Shown in pieces: positions 33,216 through 42,036 of a stretch of 64,000 bases of DNA. The notes beneath the pieces were generated by a model. That model worked only from the letters and a program-made list of their open reading frames with translations, was not told the origin of the DNA and did not search any database. Source of the DNA: Sphingobacteruim zhuxiongii (GTDB lineage Bacteria > Bacteroidota > Bacteroidia > Sphingobacteriales > Sphingobacteriaceae). Position 1 is the first letter of the stretch; each line of letters starts with the position of its first letter. The stretch lies in the NCBI RefSeq assembly GCF_009557615.1, contig NZ_CP045652.1, forward strand, positions 2,852,001 to 2,916,000, written 5' to 3'. A program made the translations under genes and the position numbers.

Positions 33216-34021
33216 AACTGGTTAGGTTTAAGTAATTTCTTGATATCGTAAGGATTGAAATTATGTTCCAATCCACCATCTATGGTGATGCAAGTTCCAG
33301 TAATAAAGCTTGCTTTTTCAGAGGCCAGCCAAACAAGTGCTTCAGCAATTTCTATCGCTTTTGCAGATCGATTTAAGGCTGTCCGATTTTCTACTTCGCG
33401 CTGAATATGACTACTCACATTATCGCCACTTGGATCCTCGTAATCTGTAGATAAGGAGGTATCAACACTTCCAGGGCGAATAGCAACGGCTCGAAACCCT
33501 TTTGGTCCGTATAACGTAGCCAATTCATAGGTTAAGCTCTCTATCGCACCTTTACATACCGTATAAGCAGATGCATAACCCGAGACGAAAGTTGACATCA
33601 CGCTCGAAAGATTAAGTATACAACAAGACTGCCCGAGTGGAATGATGGCTTCTACGACATATTTCGAAAGAAATGCAGGTGCGGTGATACCAATTGCAAT
33701 CGTCTTGTTCCAATCTTCCAATGTGCTTTCCGCAAGGCTTTCTGCCTTTCGCCAAATTGCGTTGTTGATCAACACATCAATTCTACTCCATTTGTCAAGT
33801 ACCTGTTCTACTATCGATTTTAAAAATAAATCATCGGTTAAATCGCCCGTGATAAGTAAGGTCTGATCAGCATAATCTCTTAGATATGGATTCGCATGAT
33901 GCATATCCTCTTCCGATTGATCGATTAGTGCTAAAGCATAGCCCTCCTCTAAAAATCGTTGAACTAAGGAGCGACCTATTCCACCAGCTGCCCCCGTAAT
34001 GATGGCTACTCTTCTTTTCAT
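33212..34021 (-). CDS. SDR family oxidoreductase
   Basis: The 269-residue short-chain dehydrogenase has VAIITGAAGGIGRSLVQRF at the N-terminus, INNAIWRKAE as the NNAG-like motif, catalytic Ser in ILNLSSVMS, and YTVCKGA (YxxxK). PGSVDTSL and ITGTCITIDGG follow as expected. It shares only general features with the SDR at 27727, so it is not a recent duplicate. It lies 2 bp after the deacylase gene and overlaps the PLP enzyme gene by 4 bp. It may oxidise the hydroxyl exposed after deacylation. Coenzyme: an Asp (ALIDQSEED) follows the second strand, which usually favours NAD(H). Confidence 0.88.
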   Translation of the reverse strand: MKRRVAIITGAAGGIGRSLVQRFLEEGYALALIDQSEEDMHHANPYLRDYADQTLLITGDLTDDLFLKSIVEQVLDKWSRIDVLINNAIWRKAESLAESTLEDWNKTIAIGITAPAFLSKYVVEAIIPLGQSCCILNLSSVMSTFVSGYASAYTVCKGAIESLTYELATLYGPKGFRAVAIRPGSVDTSLSTDYEDPSGDNVSSHIQREVENRTALNRSAKAIEIAEALVWLASEKASFITGTCITIDGGLEHNFNPYDIKKLLKPNQF

Positions 34022-34023
34022 AG

Positions 34024-34935
34024 CTATGACTTTATTTTTAAAATTCCACCGAGGGATTCCCCTTTCTTGACGATGGGAATCGAACGTATAAAGAGGACAA
34101 TCCCATCCATATCTGCTAAAATATCTTTGGGGTTTAACATGTCGACATCGTAGATAATTCCCCAGCGATCACCAGCTTTTATCTGTTCGCCCACATGAAC
34201 GGTCGGTTTAAACACAGCGTCGTATGGAGCGGCCATTTTTCCCTGCAGATAACCACCTCCAGGGGTAGGATCTTCGACAACATATTTCGGGCGTTTTCTA
34301 CTTTTCGGAATAAAATCGAGCATATCTAGATCCCTGAGTATATTCAAACAACCTTGGATATAAGCATCGATAACTTTAGGTCTAACAGGTCCCGGGCCAC
34401 CGAATTCTACATAAATTGCAGGAATTTGATGATCGCGGGCAACAGACAATGTTCGTCCTTCCGGCAAAGGATCTGTACCCCAGATTAATGGTAGTCCAAA
34501 TGCCCTGGCCATTTTACGCTGCTTTGCTAGAACCGCTTTATCCTCATGTAGCATATAACCTGCTAGAGGATACAAATCAAAAAGCTGACCTCCCGTATGT
34601 AAATCAATTAAATAGTCGGATTTCTCAATCTCTCCAGCCGCCTTTGCTGCATATTGCATGGTGATTGAACCATTAGCGTCACCTGGACAGCTACGCGCCA
34701 AATCCAGACCATCTTCGCCACAACGAGCGCCTATTTCGAAGGCGCTCCTATTGACGATAGGCATGATTCTTACGATTCCTTTCTTTAGCTTGTTGCCTAT
34801 AAATGCTTTCAATTGTGCAGCTGCAATCATGGGCTCATATTCATCGCCATGTACACCTGCCAATATGAGCACCGTAGGACCAATTTCGTCTGACCGAATC
34901 TCAATTAATCGCTCTATATTTTTCATCGCTTTCAC
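34024..34935 (-). CDS. Succinylglutamate desuccinylase/aspartoacylase family deacylase
   Basis: The 303-residue protein belongs to the M14-type AstE/AspA deacylases. The zinc ligands are visible in LAGVHGDEYEPM (His29, Glu32) and DYLIDLHTGG (His near 115). A catalytic Glu is likely in IYVEFGGPGP. It ends in a beta-rich domain containing VHVGEQIKAGDRWG and PIVKKGESLGGI, typical of the longer members. The family removes N-acetyl or N-succinyl groups from amino acids (N-acetyl-diaminobutyrate deacetylase DoeB of ectoine breakdown is one member). No signal peptide: cytoplasmic. It is the second gene of the operon, 28 bp after the sialidase-like gene, which suggests the imported compound carries an N-acyl group. 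Confidence 0.85.
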   Translation of the reverse strand: MKAMKNIERLIEIRSDEIGPTVLILAGVHGDEYEPMIAAAQLKAFIGNKLKKGIVRIMPIVNRSAFEIGARCGEDGLDLARSCPGDANGSITMQYAAKAAGEIEKSDYLIDLHTGGQLFDLYPLAGYMLHEDKAVLAKQRKMARAFGLPLIWGTDPLPEGRTLSVARDHQIPAIYVEFGGPGPVRPKVIDAYIQGCLNILRDLDMLDFIPKSRKRPKYVVEDPTPGGGYLQGKMAAPYDAVFKPTVHVGEQIKAGDRWGIIYDVDMLNPKDILADMDGIVLFIRSIPIVKKGESLGGILKIKS

Positions 34936-34963
34936 GTATATCCCTGTCCCTTATTTTTCAGTC

Positions 34964-36091
34964 TTATTTGTATATATCTTTTAAACTCAATAAAGCTATA
35001 TCCGTTACGTTTAGGTGAGATCGCTCTGATTGGCTACCTGCACAATACGATAACAGCACATTCTTTTTATCAAAATGAATACCCATATAGCAATACCAAC
35101 CGTCAGGATCGATCTCAATATTTTTAACTTTTTGCCAAGTCTTTCCGTCATCTTTAGAGATTGCAATCGTCAATGGCGTACGCTCCCCTTTTGTCTCTTT
35201 ATTTGATCCGTCATTGTTATTCCAAATCGCAAATAAATCACCGGTACTTGGTATACGTTCTATACTTGCTGGCGACAGCGGAGAATCTAAGTTGTATGCT
35301 ACTGCAGCTGTCCAGCTCTGACCCTTATCTTTCGAATAAGAAACTAATTGCTTACCGCCTGTAGCACGTATAAACATCATAATATCGCCATTCTTCAATT
35401 CCACCACACCTGGCTCTTGCGTAATGATACCTTTAGGTGCCAATGCTTCAGAACCAGCTTTCCATGTTCTTCCATTATCATCCGAGTAGTAACTGAATAG
35501 ATTACCATTTCCCGACATCTCTGAGTTCAGATTTTTGTGCCATGCAACCGCCATTAATAGACGCCCATTTTTCAATTGAATAACACGATCGTTATTTAAA
35601 ACGAAATACCCTTGCTTATCTTGAATACATGCGATTGGATCCGACCATGTCTTTGCTTCATCTTTCGAGAAGCGAACATATGGGATACAATCATCTGTTG
35701 TGTTCTTACGTAGGTAGAACATCGCGATTTCTCCATTTTTCAAACGTAATAATGAAACAGACATCACATTCATGCCACCTTCATTGTTGAGCACACGCTC
35801 ATCCGATGCAGTCCACGTTTTCCCACCGTCTTTTGAAATCCGACTCGCCAAATATGCTGGATCATGGTCCCCGCCATTGCCAGAAGTGTAGTGAGAATAG
35901 ACAAATAAAATACTACCGTCCTTTAAGGTAACGAATGAACCTTCGCTATTACGAGGATTGGTTTGACTAGGTGCGAGTTTAAGTACAACATTATTCTTTA
36001 AATGGGGCACTTGTTGAGCTTGAGCGTCCGCAGTTCCTGCAAAACTCAATGAGCATACGGCCAAGCAAATGGCAAAGAAGTGTTTTTTCAT
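34964..36091 (-). CDS. Sialidase-like secreted protein with BNR/Asp-box repeats
   Basis: The 375-residue protein has a cleavable signal peptide (HFFAICLAVCSLSFAGTADA). Its mature part has five Asp-box turns: SKDGGKTWTAS, SKDEAKTWSDP, SDDNGRTWKAG, SKDKGQSWTAA and SKDDGKTWQKV, so it is a six-bladed sialidase-fold propeller (BNR_2 type). Candidate active-site residues are Arg in NDRVIQL, Arg in MFIRATGG, Glu in TQEPGVVEL and Tyr in DGWYCYMGI. I see no clear FRIP/YRIP motif, the usual first-Arg site of GH33, so true sialidase activity is not certain. It is the first gene of the 12-gene operon, behind the palindrome at 36115-36129, and divergent from the GntR gene. Confidence 0.8.
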   Translation of the reverse strand: MKKHFFAICLAVCSLSFAGTADAQAQQVPHLKNNVVLKLAPSQTNPRNSEGSFVTLKDGSILFVYSHYTSGNGGDHDPAYLASRISKDGGKTWTASDERVLNNEGGMNVMSVSLLRLKNGEIAMFYLRKNTTDDCIPYVRFSKDEAKTWSDPIACIQDKQGYFVLNNDRVIQLKNGRLLMAVAWHKNLNSEMSGNGNLFSYYSDDNGRTWKAGSEALAPKGIITQEPGVVELKNGDIMMFIRATGGKQLVSYSKDKGQSWTAAVAYNLDSPLSPASIERIPSTGDLFAIWNNNDGSNKETKGERTPLTIAISKDDGKTWQKVKNIEIDPDGWYCYMGIHFDKKNVLLSYCAGSQSERSHLNVTDIALLSLKDIYK

Positions 36092-36114
36092 AATGATCTA
36101 TTTGGTTATTGTAG

Positions 36115-36129
36115 ATATGTACTACATAT
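36115..36129. promoter_or_regulatory. Putative GntR operator (ATATGTA-n-TACATAT) before the 12-gene operon
   Basis: This perfect 15-bp palindrome is centred 31 bp upstream of the sialidase-like start, between that gene and the divergent GntR gene. The same palindrome, differing only in the central base, lies at 42977-42991 before the lyase-susC-susD operon. The TGTA...TACA half-sites fit FCD-type GntR operators. Binding is inferred. Confidence 0.75.
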
Positions 36130-36244
36130 TAAAATCTAAACTAGGGAATATTTTGTTAGATCGCAAGCCTTTTCGCAAAAAAAATAGATTCAAAACGTAG
36201 GTTTCTGTCCATAAAAAAACAGAAGATATAAAATAAGTATTACT

Positions 36245-36252
36245 TATATTTG
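36245..36252 (+). promoter_or_regulatory. -7 element (TATATTTG) of the GntR gene promoter
   Basis: TATATTTG matches TAnnTTTG and lies 27 bp before the ATG at 36280. It overlaps the TTG at 36250 that would otherwise extend the gene, which supports the ATG as the true start. Confidence 0.6.
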
Positions 36253-36279
36253 TTGGCTAGACAACAACAAATTCTTAAA

Positions 36280-36969
36280 ATGAAACTACAGGGGATAAAA
36301 CCGATTGAAAACATGACGCAAGTCGACCGAATCGAGATGAACTTGCACGATTATTTTCGAAATGAGAACTTCTTACCTGGAGATTCTATTCCAAAAGAAA
36401 TCGAACTAGCCGAAGCCATGGGCGTTAGTCGTACAGCAATGCGCGAAGCATTAACACGCTTTAAAACCTTAGGACTTATCGAATCTAAAAAGAACAGAGG
36501 CATGGTAATGACCGAGCCTGACGTCTTACAAAACATGAATGTGGTGATGAATCCTCGATTGTTAAATCAGGACACCATGCAGGACTTTTTCGAACTACGT
36601 TTAGTCATTGAAATGGGGATTGTCGATTTATTGTACGTCCGTAAGAACGATGAGAGCATCAAGAAATTAGAGGAAATCATTGAGAAAGAAGCGAATGCAA
36701 AAACCATCAATGAATCCCTAAAACTAGATATCGAATTCCACAGTACCCTATATAAAATTTCCGGTAACCATACAATTGAACGCTTTCAACGAATCTTGAT
36801 GCCTGTATTCGATTACATGAAAAACACGTTACATATTCGCAGTCAAGAACAAACAGAAGATTATGTTTCGCATAAAGTCTTAATTAAGATTTTGAAAGAT
36901 GGTACCGTTGAGGATTTCAGACAAGCGATGTACAAACACTTGATTCAATATTTCGAACAGATCAAATAA
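36280..36969 (+). CDS. GntR family regulator with FCD domain, likely controlling the two flanking operons
   Basis: About 229 residues from the ATG at 36280. The winged helix-turn-helix covers about residues 12-75, with PGDSIPKEIELAEAMGVSRTAMREALTRFKTLGLIESKKNRG typical of the family (quoted as two parts GDSIPKEIELAEAMGVS and RTAMREALTRFKTLGLIE). An FCD domain follows, with D and H residues for a metal (DIEFHSTLYKIS and HKVLIKILKDG). FCD regulators usually sense sugar acids or related carboxylates. The gene lies between two minus-strand operons whose promoters share the 15-bp palindrome ATATGTA-n-TACATAT. It is therefore the likely repressor or activator of both. Its own promoter also lies near one palindrome. 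The effector is unknown. Confidence 0.9.
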   Translation: MKLQGIKPIENMTQVDRIEMNLHDYFRNENFLPGDSIPKEIELAEAMGVSRTAMREALTRFKTLGLIESKKNRGMVMTEPDVLQNMNVVMNPRLLNQDTMQDFFELRLVIEMGIVDLLYVRKNDESIKKLEEIIEKEANAKTINESLKLDIEFHSTLYKISGNHTIERFQRILMPVFDYMKNTLHIRSQEQTEDYVSHKVLIKILKDGTVEDFRQAMYKHLIQYFEQIK

Positions 36970-36995
36970 TTAAGCATAATAATTAGAACAAAGCT

Positions 36996-37026
36996 AAAGG
37001 GGATGTATTAAGTACATCCCCTTTTC
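36996..37026 (+). terminator. Terminator of the GntR gene
   Basis: GGGGATGTA (36999-37007) pairs with TACATCCCC (37013-37021), extended by three A-T pairs, with a 5-nt loop and a following T-run. It lies 27 bp after the GntR stop. Confidence 0.85.
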
Positions 37027-37222
37027 TATTTGGTTTTTAGGCTATCTTCCACTTTGACATATTTCATATTTTCCTTAGACCTGAAGCCTACTTTCAACGT
37101 AGCTTAGTCGTAGCTCAACCCATCATTTACGATCGAGAAGGTTGAAGGTCCGTATATGATAGGACTAAAGCATTAGGATGATTAATACAAGTTCAATCTA
37201 AGATAGCCTGAGAAACGCTGAC

Positions 37223-37254
37223 AAAAAAAGCCGCTTGTGAAAGCGGCTCTTTTT
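37223..37254 (-). terminator. Terminator of the lyase-susC-susD operon (bidirectional form)
   Basis: AGCCGCTT (37229-37236) pairs with AAGCGGCT (37241-37248) around GTGA. On the minus strand it is followed by TTTTTTT, and on the plus strand by CTTTTTG, so it may work in both directions. It lies 22 bp after the susD-like stop. Confidence 0.85.
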
Positions 37255-37275
37255 GAAAAATAAATGGAAAATATA

Positions 37276-38787
37276 CTATAAATAACCTTCGTTTTGTTGA
37301 ATTTTAGGCTCCAAACTTAAAGTCGTCTCAGCAATCGGGAACAACTTTAAATAGTCTTTACCTTTTTTCGCCTGTAGTGATGGCACAAGATCAAAGGCTT
37401 TGTCGAAACGAATCAAATCCCACCAACGTTTTCCTTCTACTGCCAGTTCCAATAATCTCTCTTTTAAGATTGCATCATTGGCCAGCGTAGCCGAGCTATG
37501 TACATAGATGTGATTTGAATAATTCGCTCCATAGGCTCTTTTACGAACTTTATTGATAGCTTCCGTTGGGTCTTGATTTAAAGCGTTTTGCGCTTCTGCC
37601 TTCATTAATAAAACATCTGCATAACGGTAAAGAATGATATCATCAATAAAACGACGATTACCACCAATTACTGTTCCGCTAAATTTCGATACAGCTGAAG
37701 CAAAGACCTCTGTTCCGCCACCTGCTTTTGGAATATTGACTTCAATAAAGGTCGCATCCCGACGTTGATCATCGAGTGTAAACTGATTGCGTGCAAGCTG
37801 ACTCATCGCCATAATTGGGAGTCCACCGAGTACGCCCAACTTATCTTTTGAGGCTTGATCTGCTGCGGAAGTCATATAAGCGCCAGACATATAGATGTTA
37901 GCAAAAATATTATCTCCAGCTTCCAAGTCTTGGAATCGAACCGCCATCAGCACTTCCTTATTTCCTTTGTTTTCGTAATCAAAAATCGAAGCGTAATTGT
38001 CCAATAAAGCGACATCGCTTTTTTCAATTTCTGCAATCGACGTCAAAGCTGCTTGGAAGTCATTTGCTCCCCCTCCCATTGTTTTTCCTGTCCACAAGTT
38101 TACTTCGGCTTTCAACGCATAGGTAGCAGGTTTCGACCACATATTTCTACCTGTTTTGAAATTCGAGTTTGGATAGAGACTTAATGCCGCTTCCATATCC
38201 GATTTGATGAGCTTCATGACTTCTTCTTTCGAGGAGCGCTCTTTCATAATCACTTCGGGCTTATAACCTTCGGTTGGGTCCGTAACGATTGGCAATGCTC
38301 CCCAAGTTTTAGTCAATACGAAATAAGCGTATGCACGCATGGTATAGGCTTCCGCTAGGACTTGATTTTTAACTGCATCAGAAGAATATGTAATTCCTGG
38401 TGCGAATTTCAATAGCAAATTGGCATCGTGAATGACCGTGTACATTCCTTGCCAAGTTGAATTAACCATTCCGTTACCGGCTGCAGTTCCTACATTTGCA
38501 CGATCTAACTCATTAAAATAAAACACCTGCAAACCTGCTGCACCGGCAAGACTACGGTCCATTGTTTCTGCTCGTAATTCACCCCAGGCGAACAGGTTGC
38601 CTATCGCTTGTCCACGTAATCGAACATACATGCCATTCAATGCGCCTGTAACGTCGGCTTCGGATTTCCAAAAGGACTGGTTAGAAATTTGACTAACAGG
38701 ATCCAATTCTAATGTTTTTGTGCAAGAAGCCATTGACATCAATAGCACTGCACTATATGTTAATAGATTTTTTACTTTCATCTTCAT
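37276..38787 (-). CDS. SusD/RagB family nutrient-binding outer-membrane lipoprotein
   Basis: The 503-residue protein has a lipoprotein signal (SAVLLMSMASC) and the SusD/RagB pattern. LELDPVSQISNQSFWKSEADVTGALNGMY lies at the mature N-terminus, tetratricopeptide-like helices contain YTMRAYAYFVLTKTWGALPIV and DVLLMKAEAQNAL, and the C-terminal ERLLELAVEGKRWWDLIRFD is the usual RWWDL signature. SusD proteins sit on the cell surface as a lid over the SusC barrel and bind the glycan. It lies 10 bp after the susC-like gene, the last of the operon lyase-susC-susD, and ends before the terminator at 37223-37254. The ligand cannot be inferred from SusD alone. Confidence 0.95.
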   Translation of the reverse strand: MKMKVKNLLTYSAVLLMSMASCTKTLELDPVSQISNQSFWKSEADVTGALNGMYVRLRGQAIGNLFAWGELRAETMDRSLAGAAGLQVFYFNELDRANVGTAAGNGMVNSTWQGMYTVIHDANLLLKFAPGITYSSDAVKNQVLAEAYTMRAYAYFVLTKTWGALPIVTDPTEGYKPEVIMKERSSKEEVMKLIKSDMEAALSLYPNSNFKTGRNMWSKPATYALKAEVNLWTGKTMGGGANDFQAALTSIAEIEKSDVALLDNYASIFDYENKGNKEVLMAVRFQDLEAGDNIFANIYMSGAYMTSAADQASKDKLGVLGGLPIMAMSQLARNQFTLDDQRRDATFIEVNIPKAGGGTEVFASAVSKFSGTVIGGNRRFIDDIILYRYADVLLMKAEAQNALNQDPTEAINKVRKRAYGANYSNHIYVHSSATLANDAILKERLLELAVEGKRWWDLIRFDKAFDLVPSLQAKKGKDYLKLFPIAETTLSLEPKIQQNEGYL

Positions 38788-38797
38788 GGTCTTAAAC

Positions 38798-41700
38798 TTA
38801 AAATGTCAAATTAGCACCAATAACTATTGTTCTTGGAATCGGATAACGACCGTTATCAGTTCCTCCTTCTTCTGGATTTAACCCTCTATACTTAGTGAAA
38901 TAATGAAGATTAGATCCTGTCACATTGAATCTCAATTGACTGATTTTCAATGGAGCAATTAGTGACTCGGGCAACGTATAACTTAGGGTTACCTCACGTA
39001 AAGCTAGATAATCACCTTTCTCATAATAGTAAGAGTTTCCACGGAAAATATTACTGCGCGCCTGTTGATCTGCCCAATACACACGTGGTACATCAGTTAC
39101 ATCACCCTGCTTCTGCCAAGAATTTAATAATAAGGTTGATAAGCCATTTTCTCCTTGAAATTGACCTACACTTGTTGCTAAAGTATAGTTGTAAATAGTG
39201 TGTCCGGTTGTATAGTCCATACGCACGGATAAACCTACATTCTTATAAGCAAATGAATTGGTAAAACCACCCGTCCATGTCGGATATATATTTCCGACAA
39301 AAGCACGGTCGCGAGAATCAATCTCCCCATTTCCATCTAAATCTTCCCAATTCACATCACCGCCAAATTTAGTTTTATCCGTTAATGGCACCATCAGGTC
39401 TTTTGGTCCTTTTGCCGCATCTTCATCAGTCGCATAGATTCCTAGCTGATGGTAAGCATATAAATCGCCCGGTTTTCCACCTTCCTGTAAACCACCTACC
39501 CATGCATAATCCCCTTTTGAAGGCACATAAACATAATCCCCGCCAATACGATTAAACTCAACACCGTTGGCTGGTAAACTCTTAATTTTGTTTTTAACAT
39601 GTGCAGAATTTAACGAAACGTTCCAACGCAAAGGAGAGCTATCACGTAAAATGCCAGCGGTTAATTCCAGCTCGACACCTCTATTTTCTAAACTTCCTAA
39701 GTTGGTTAATATACTAGCAAATCCAGTAGAATGCGGTAATGCCATGCTGGTTAATAAGTTGTCCGTCACACGACGATAAACGTCGACCATCAGGTTTAAT
39801 CTTCCATTAAAGAAACCCATGTCTGTACCAAAGTTTAGAGTTTTCGACTCTTCCCAAGTCAGTTCAGGATTAGCTAGTGTATTGTTCATAATGGCTGCTG
39901 AGCCGGCATAACGTTGACCTACAGAATACTGTCCCTGAGCATCATATGGGCCTAATGCGCCAATATTTCCATTCACACCATAACTTGCTCTAAGTTTAAA
40001 TTGCGACACGGTGTTCTTGATATCAGACCAAAACGGTTCGTTATGTACGTTCCATCCAGCAGAAATACCTGGAAAGAATCCCCATTTCGTGTCCCCTAAA
40101 TTGGAAGCCCCATCATAGCGGAGATTGAAAGAAAGTAAATATTTCTGCAAATAATTATAGTTTATTCTGGTAAAGTAACCAATGATTCGCATTTGCGTTT
40201 CTGTTCCGTTGACAGATACAGCCTCTGCGGATCCATTTAATGTTGGAATTAAATCTGTCGCAGCTTTACGGCCTGCGGCAGCAATGCTAGAGTTTACATT
40301 TTGGAAGTACGAAAAACCTACTTTTGCTTCGATATCGTGCTTTTCATGGATATTCGTTTTATAAGTAAATACTCCATCAGCTTGGTGTTGTTGAAGCTTC
40401 GTAAAACCAGCACTCGCGTCGCGAGCATCTACATATGTACTTACCCCATTGTAGTAGGCTTGTTGGAAGAATCTATTATCTGTTGTTACTTGGTATAGCG
40501 AAAACTGCGGAGAAAAGTCCAATCCTGGAAGAATATCCCATTTACCGCCAACAGAAATCGTTAAGTTATCATTGCTATTCTTGGAATCAATCTTACCTAA
40601 GTAGTATTCTGGATTACCAATCGTACTACCAATCCCTGGTGCTAAAGATCCGTCTTCAAAAGTATATTTAGCAACTGGAGGCAAGGCTAGTGAACGTCCG
40701 AACATATTGTTTTCTGTACCGAATACAGACTTATTGCGCATATTAGAATAAAGCAAACGTCCAAATACAGTCAAGTTTTCGGCAGCTTGTACTTCACCAT
40801 TTAAGTTTACAGAAAGTCTTTTGTAATCGGTATCTAGCGCAATCCCCTCATTGTCTAAATACCCCATTCCTAGATTAAACTTCGCTTTTTCACTTCCGCC
40901 AGCGAACGATAGGTTGTGGTTGTTTGTATTACCTGTATTAAAAAGTACATCTTGATAATCGGTACTTTTAAAAATAATCGTTCTCGATGGATCGATTGGA
41001 TCTGGCATGCTTTCCCAACCCTCATTTAACTTATGCTTATTTGCATCTGTTAAATATTGCGTTGTAAAGGCTGTTTTATTGGTTAAATCATTCCCTGCAC
41101 CACCGCTAGTTGCTAAGCCGAGCTTTGTCAATTGCGTAGGATCTTGGTTTGCTCTAGCTGCAATACCCAAGCGCTGGAAGTAAATATAATCACGACCTCC
41201 AAGCAGGTCAAACTTTTTCTGCACGTTAGAGAATCCTCGATCATAACCATAATCAACTTGTACTTTTCCTTCTTTACCAGATTTTGTTGTCACTAAGACA
41301 ACCCCATTAGCACCACGCGCACCATAAATCGCAGTGGAGGCCGCATCTTTTAAAACCTGAAGTGACTCAATATCATTTGCGTTAATATTATTGATATCTG
41401 AGCGCAAGATTCCATCGACAATGTATAAAGGTGATGCACCATTGGGATTATTAATTGAAGTTCCGCCGCGTACTATGACACGTGGAGCGGCACCTGGTTG
41501 TCCGGAAGTGCTTTGAACGCGAACACCCGGTAAGGTTCCTTGTAAAGCACTTGCCACGTTTGCCAAGGGTACATTCTCCAACACTTTTTTATCGAGTTTC
41601 GAAATAGAGGTTGTTAATGTTTCTCTAGACTGCGTACCGTAGCCAACTACAACAACTTCACCTACACTTGTATTATCGTCGGCGAGCGTTACATTGATTG

Positions 41701-41977
41701 TCGATTGACTTCCTACAGGCACTTCCTTAGGTTGCTTGCCGATATAATTGAACACCAAAATTGCCGAATTCGATTTGACAGTTAAATTAAAGGCTCCACT
41801 TTCATCTGTTGAAATCGCGTTGTTGGTTCCTTTTTCAGTAACGGTAACCCCTGAGAGCACCGTCCCGCTTTCATCGGTCACTTTCCCCTTGATAGCGGTT
41901 TGGGCAAATGCCAGATTGACCAATACCACAAGAAGAAAAGTTAGCGTCATTTTGTAAAACTTCTCATTGATTTTCAT
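38798..41977 (-). CDS. SusC/RagA family TonB-linked outer-membrane transporter
   Basis: The 1059-residue protein has a signal peptide (LTFLLVVLVNLAFAQ) and a CarboxypepD-reg-like domain (AIKGKVTDESGTVLSGVTV, residues about 28-110). A TonB box region GEVVVVGYGTQSRETLTTSIS follows, then the SusC plug signature SAIYGARGANGVVLVTTKSG and a 22-strand barrel ending IPRTIVIGANLTF. The quoted stretches are in part abbreviated. It imports oligosaccharides or glycoconjugates across the outer membrane using TonB. It lies 59 bp after the lyase gene and 10 bp before susD. The upstream palindrome at 42977-42991 places the pair under the GntR regulator at 36280. Confidence 0.96.
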   Translation of the reverse strand: MKINEKFYKMTLTFLLVVLVNLAFAQTAIKGKVTDESGTVLSGVTVTEKGTNNAISTDESGAFNLTVKSNSAILVFNYIGKQPKEVPVGSQSTINVTLADDNTSVGEVVVVGYGTQSRETLTTSISKLDKKVLENVPLANVASALQGTLPGVRVQSTSGQPGAAPRVIVRGGTSINNPNGASPLYIVDGILRSDINNINANDIESLQVLKDAASTAIYGARGANGVVLVTTKSGKEGKVQVDYGYDRGFSNVQKKFDLLGGRDYIYFQRLGIAARANQDPTQLTKLGLATSGGAGNDLTNKTAFTTQYLTDANKHKLNEGWESMPDPIDPSRTIIFKSTDYQDVLFNTGNTNNHNLSFAGGSEKAKFNLGMGYLDNEGIALDTDYKRLSVNLNGEVQAAENLTVFGRLLYSNMRNKSVFGTENNMFGRSLALPPVAKYTFEDGSLAPGIGSTIGNPEYYLGKIDSKNSNDNLTISVGGKWDILPGLDFSPQFSLYQVTTDNRFFQQAYYNGVSTYVDARDASAGFTKLQQHQADGVFTYKTNIHEKHDIEAKVGFSYFQNVNSSIAAAGRKAATDLIPTLNGSAEAVSVNGTETQMRIIGYFTRINYNYLQKYLLSFNLRYDGASNLGDTKWGFFPGISAGWNVHNEPFWSDIKNTVSQFKLRASYGVNGNIGALGPYDAQGQYSVGQRYAGSAAIMNNTLANPELTWEESKTLNFGTDMGFFNGRLNLMVDVYRRVTDNLLTSMALPHSTGFASILTNLGSLENRGVELELTAGILRDSSPLRWNVSLNSAHVKNKIKSLPANGVEFNRIGGDYVYVPSKGDYAWVGGLQEGGKPGDLYAYHQLGIYATDEDAAKGPKDLMVPLTDKTKFGGDVNWEDLDGNGEIDSRDRAFVGNIYPTWTGGFTNSFAYKNVGLSVRMDYTTGHTIYNYTLATSVGQFQGENGLSTLLLNSWQKQGDVTDVPRVYWADQQARSNIFRGNSYYYEKGDYLALREVTLSYTLPESLIAPLKISQLRFNVTGSNLHYFTKYRGLNPEEGGTDNGRYPIPRTIVIGANLTF

Positions 41978-42036
41978 AATTCATTTATTTGAGTTTATTT
42001 AATCTTGGTTATTTCATTAGGTCTTTGCGTTGATGA

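Larger units (their letters stand above)
36970..37275. other. Intergenic region between GntR gene and susD-like gene
   Basis: This 306-bp gap contains two facing terminators (36996-37026 on the plus strand and 37223-37254 mainly for the minus strand). Between them are about 195 bp without a coding frame or notable repeat. Confidence 0.6.

Noticed and set aside
36250-36279. TTG start extending the GntR protein by ten residues
   Set aside because: The TTG overlaps a TAnnTTTG -7 element, so the mRNA should begin downstream; the ATG at 36280 suits the family start.
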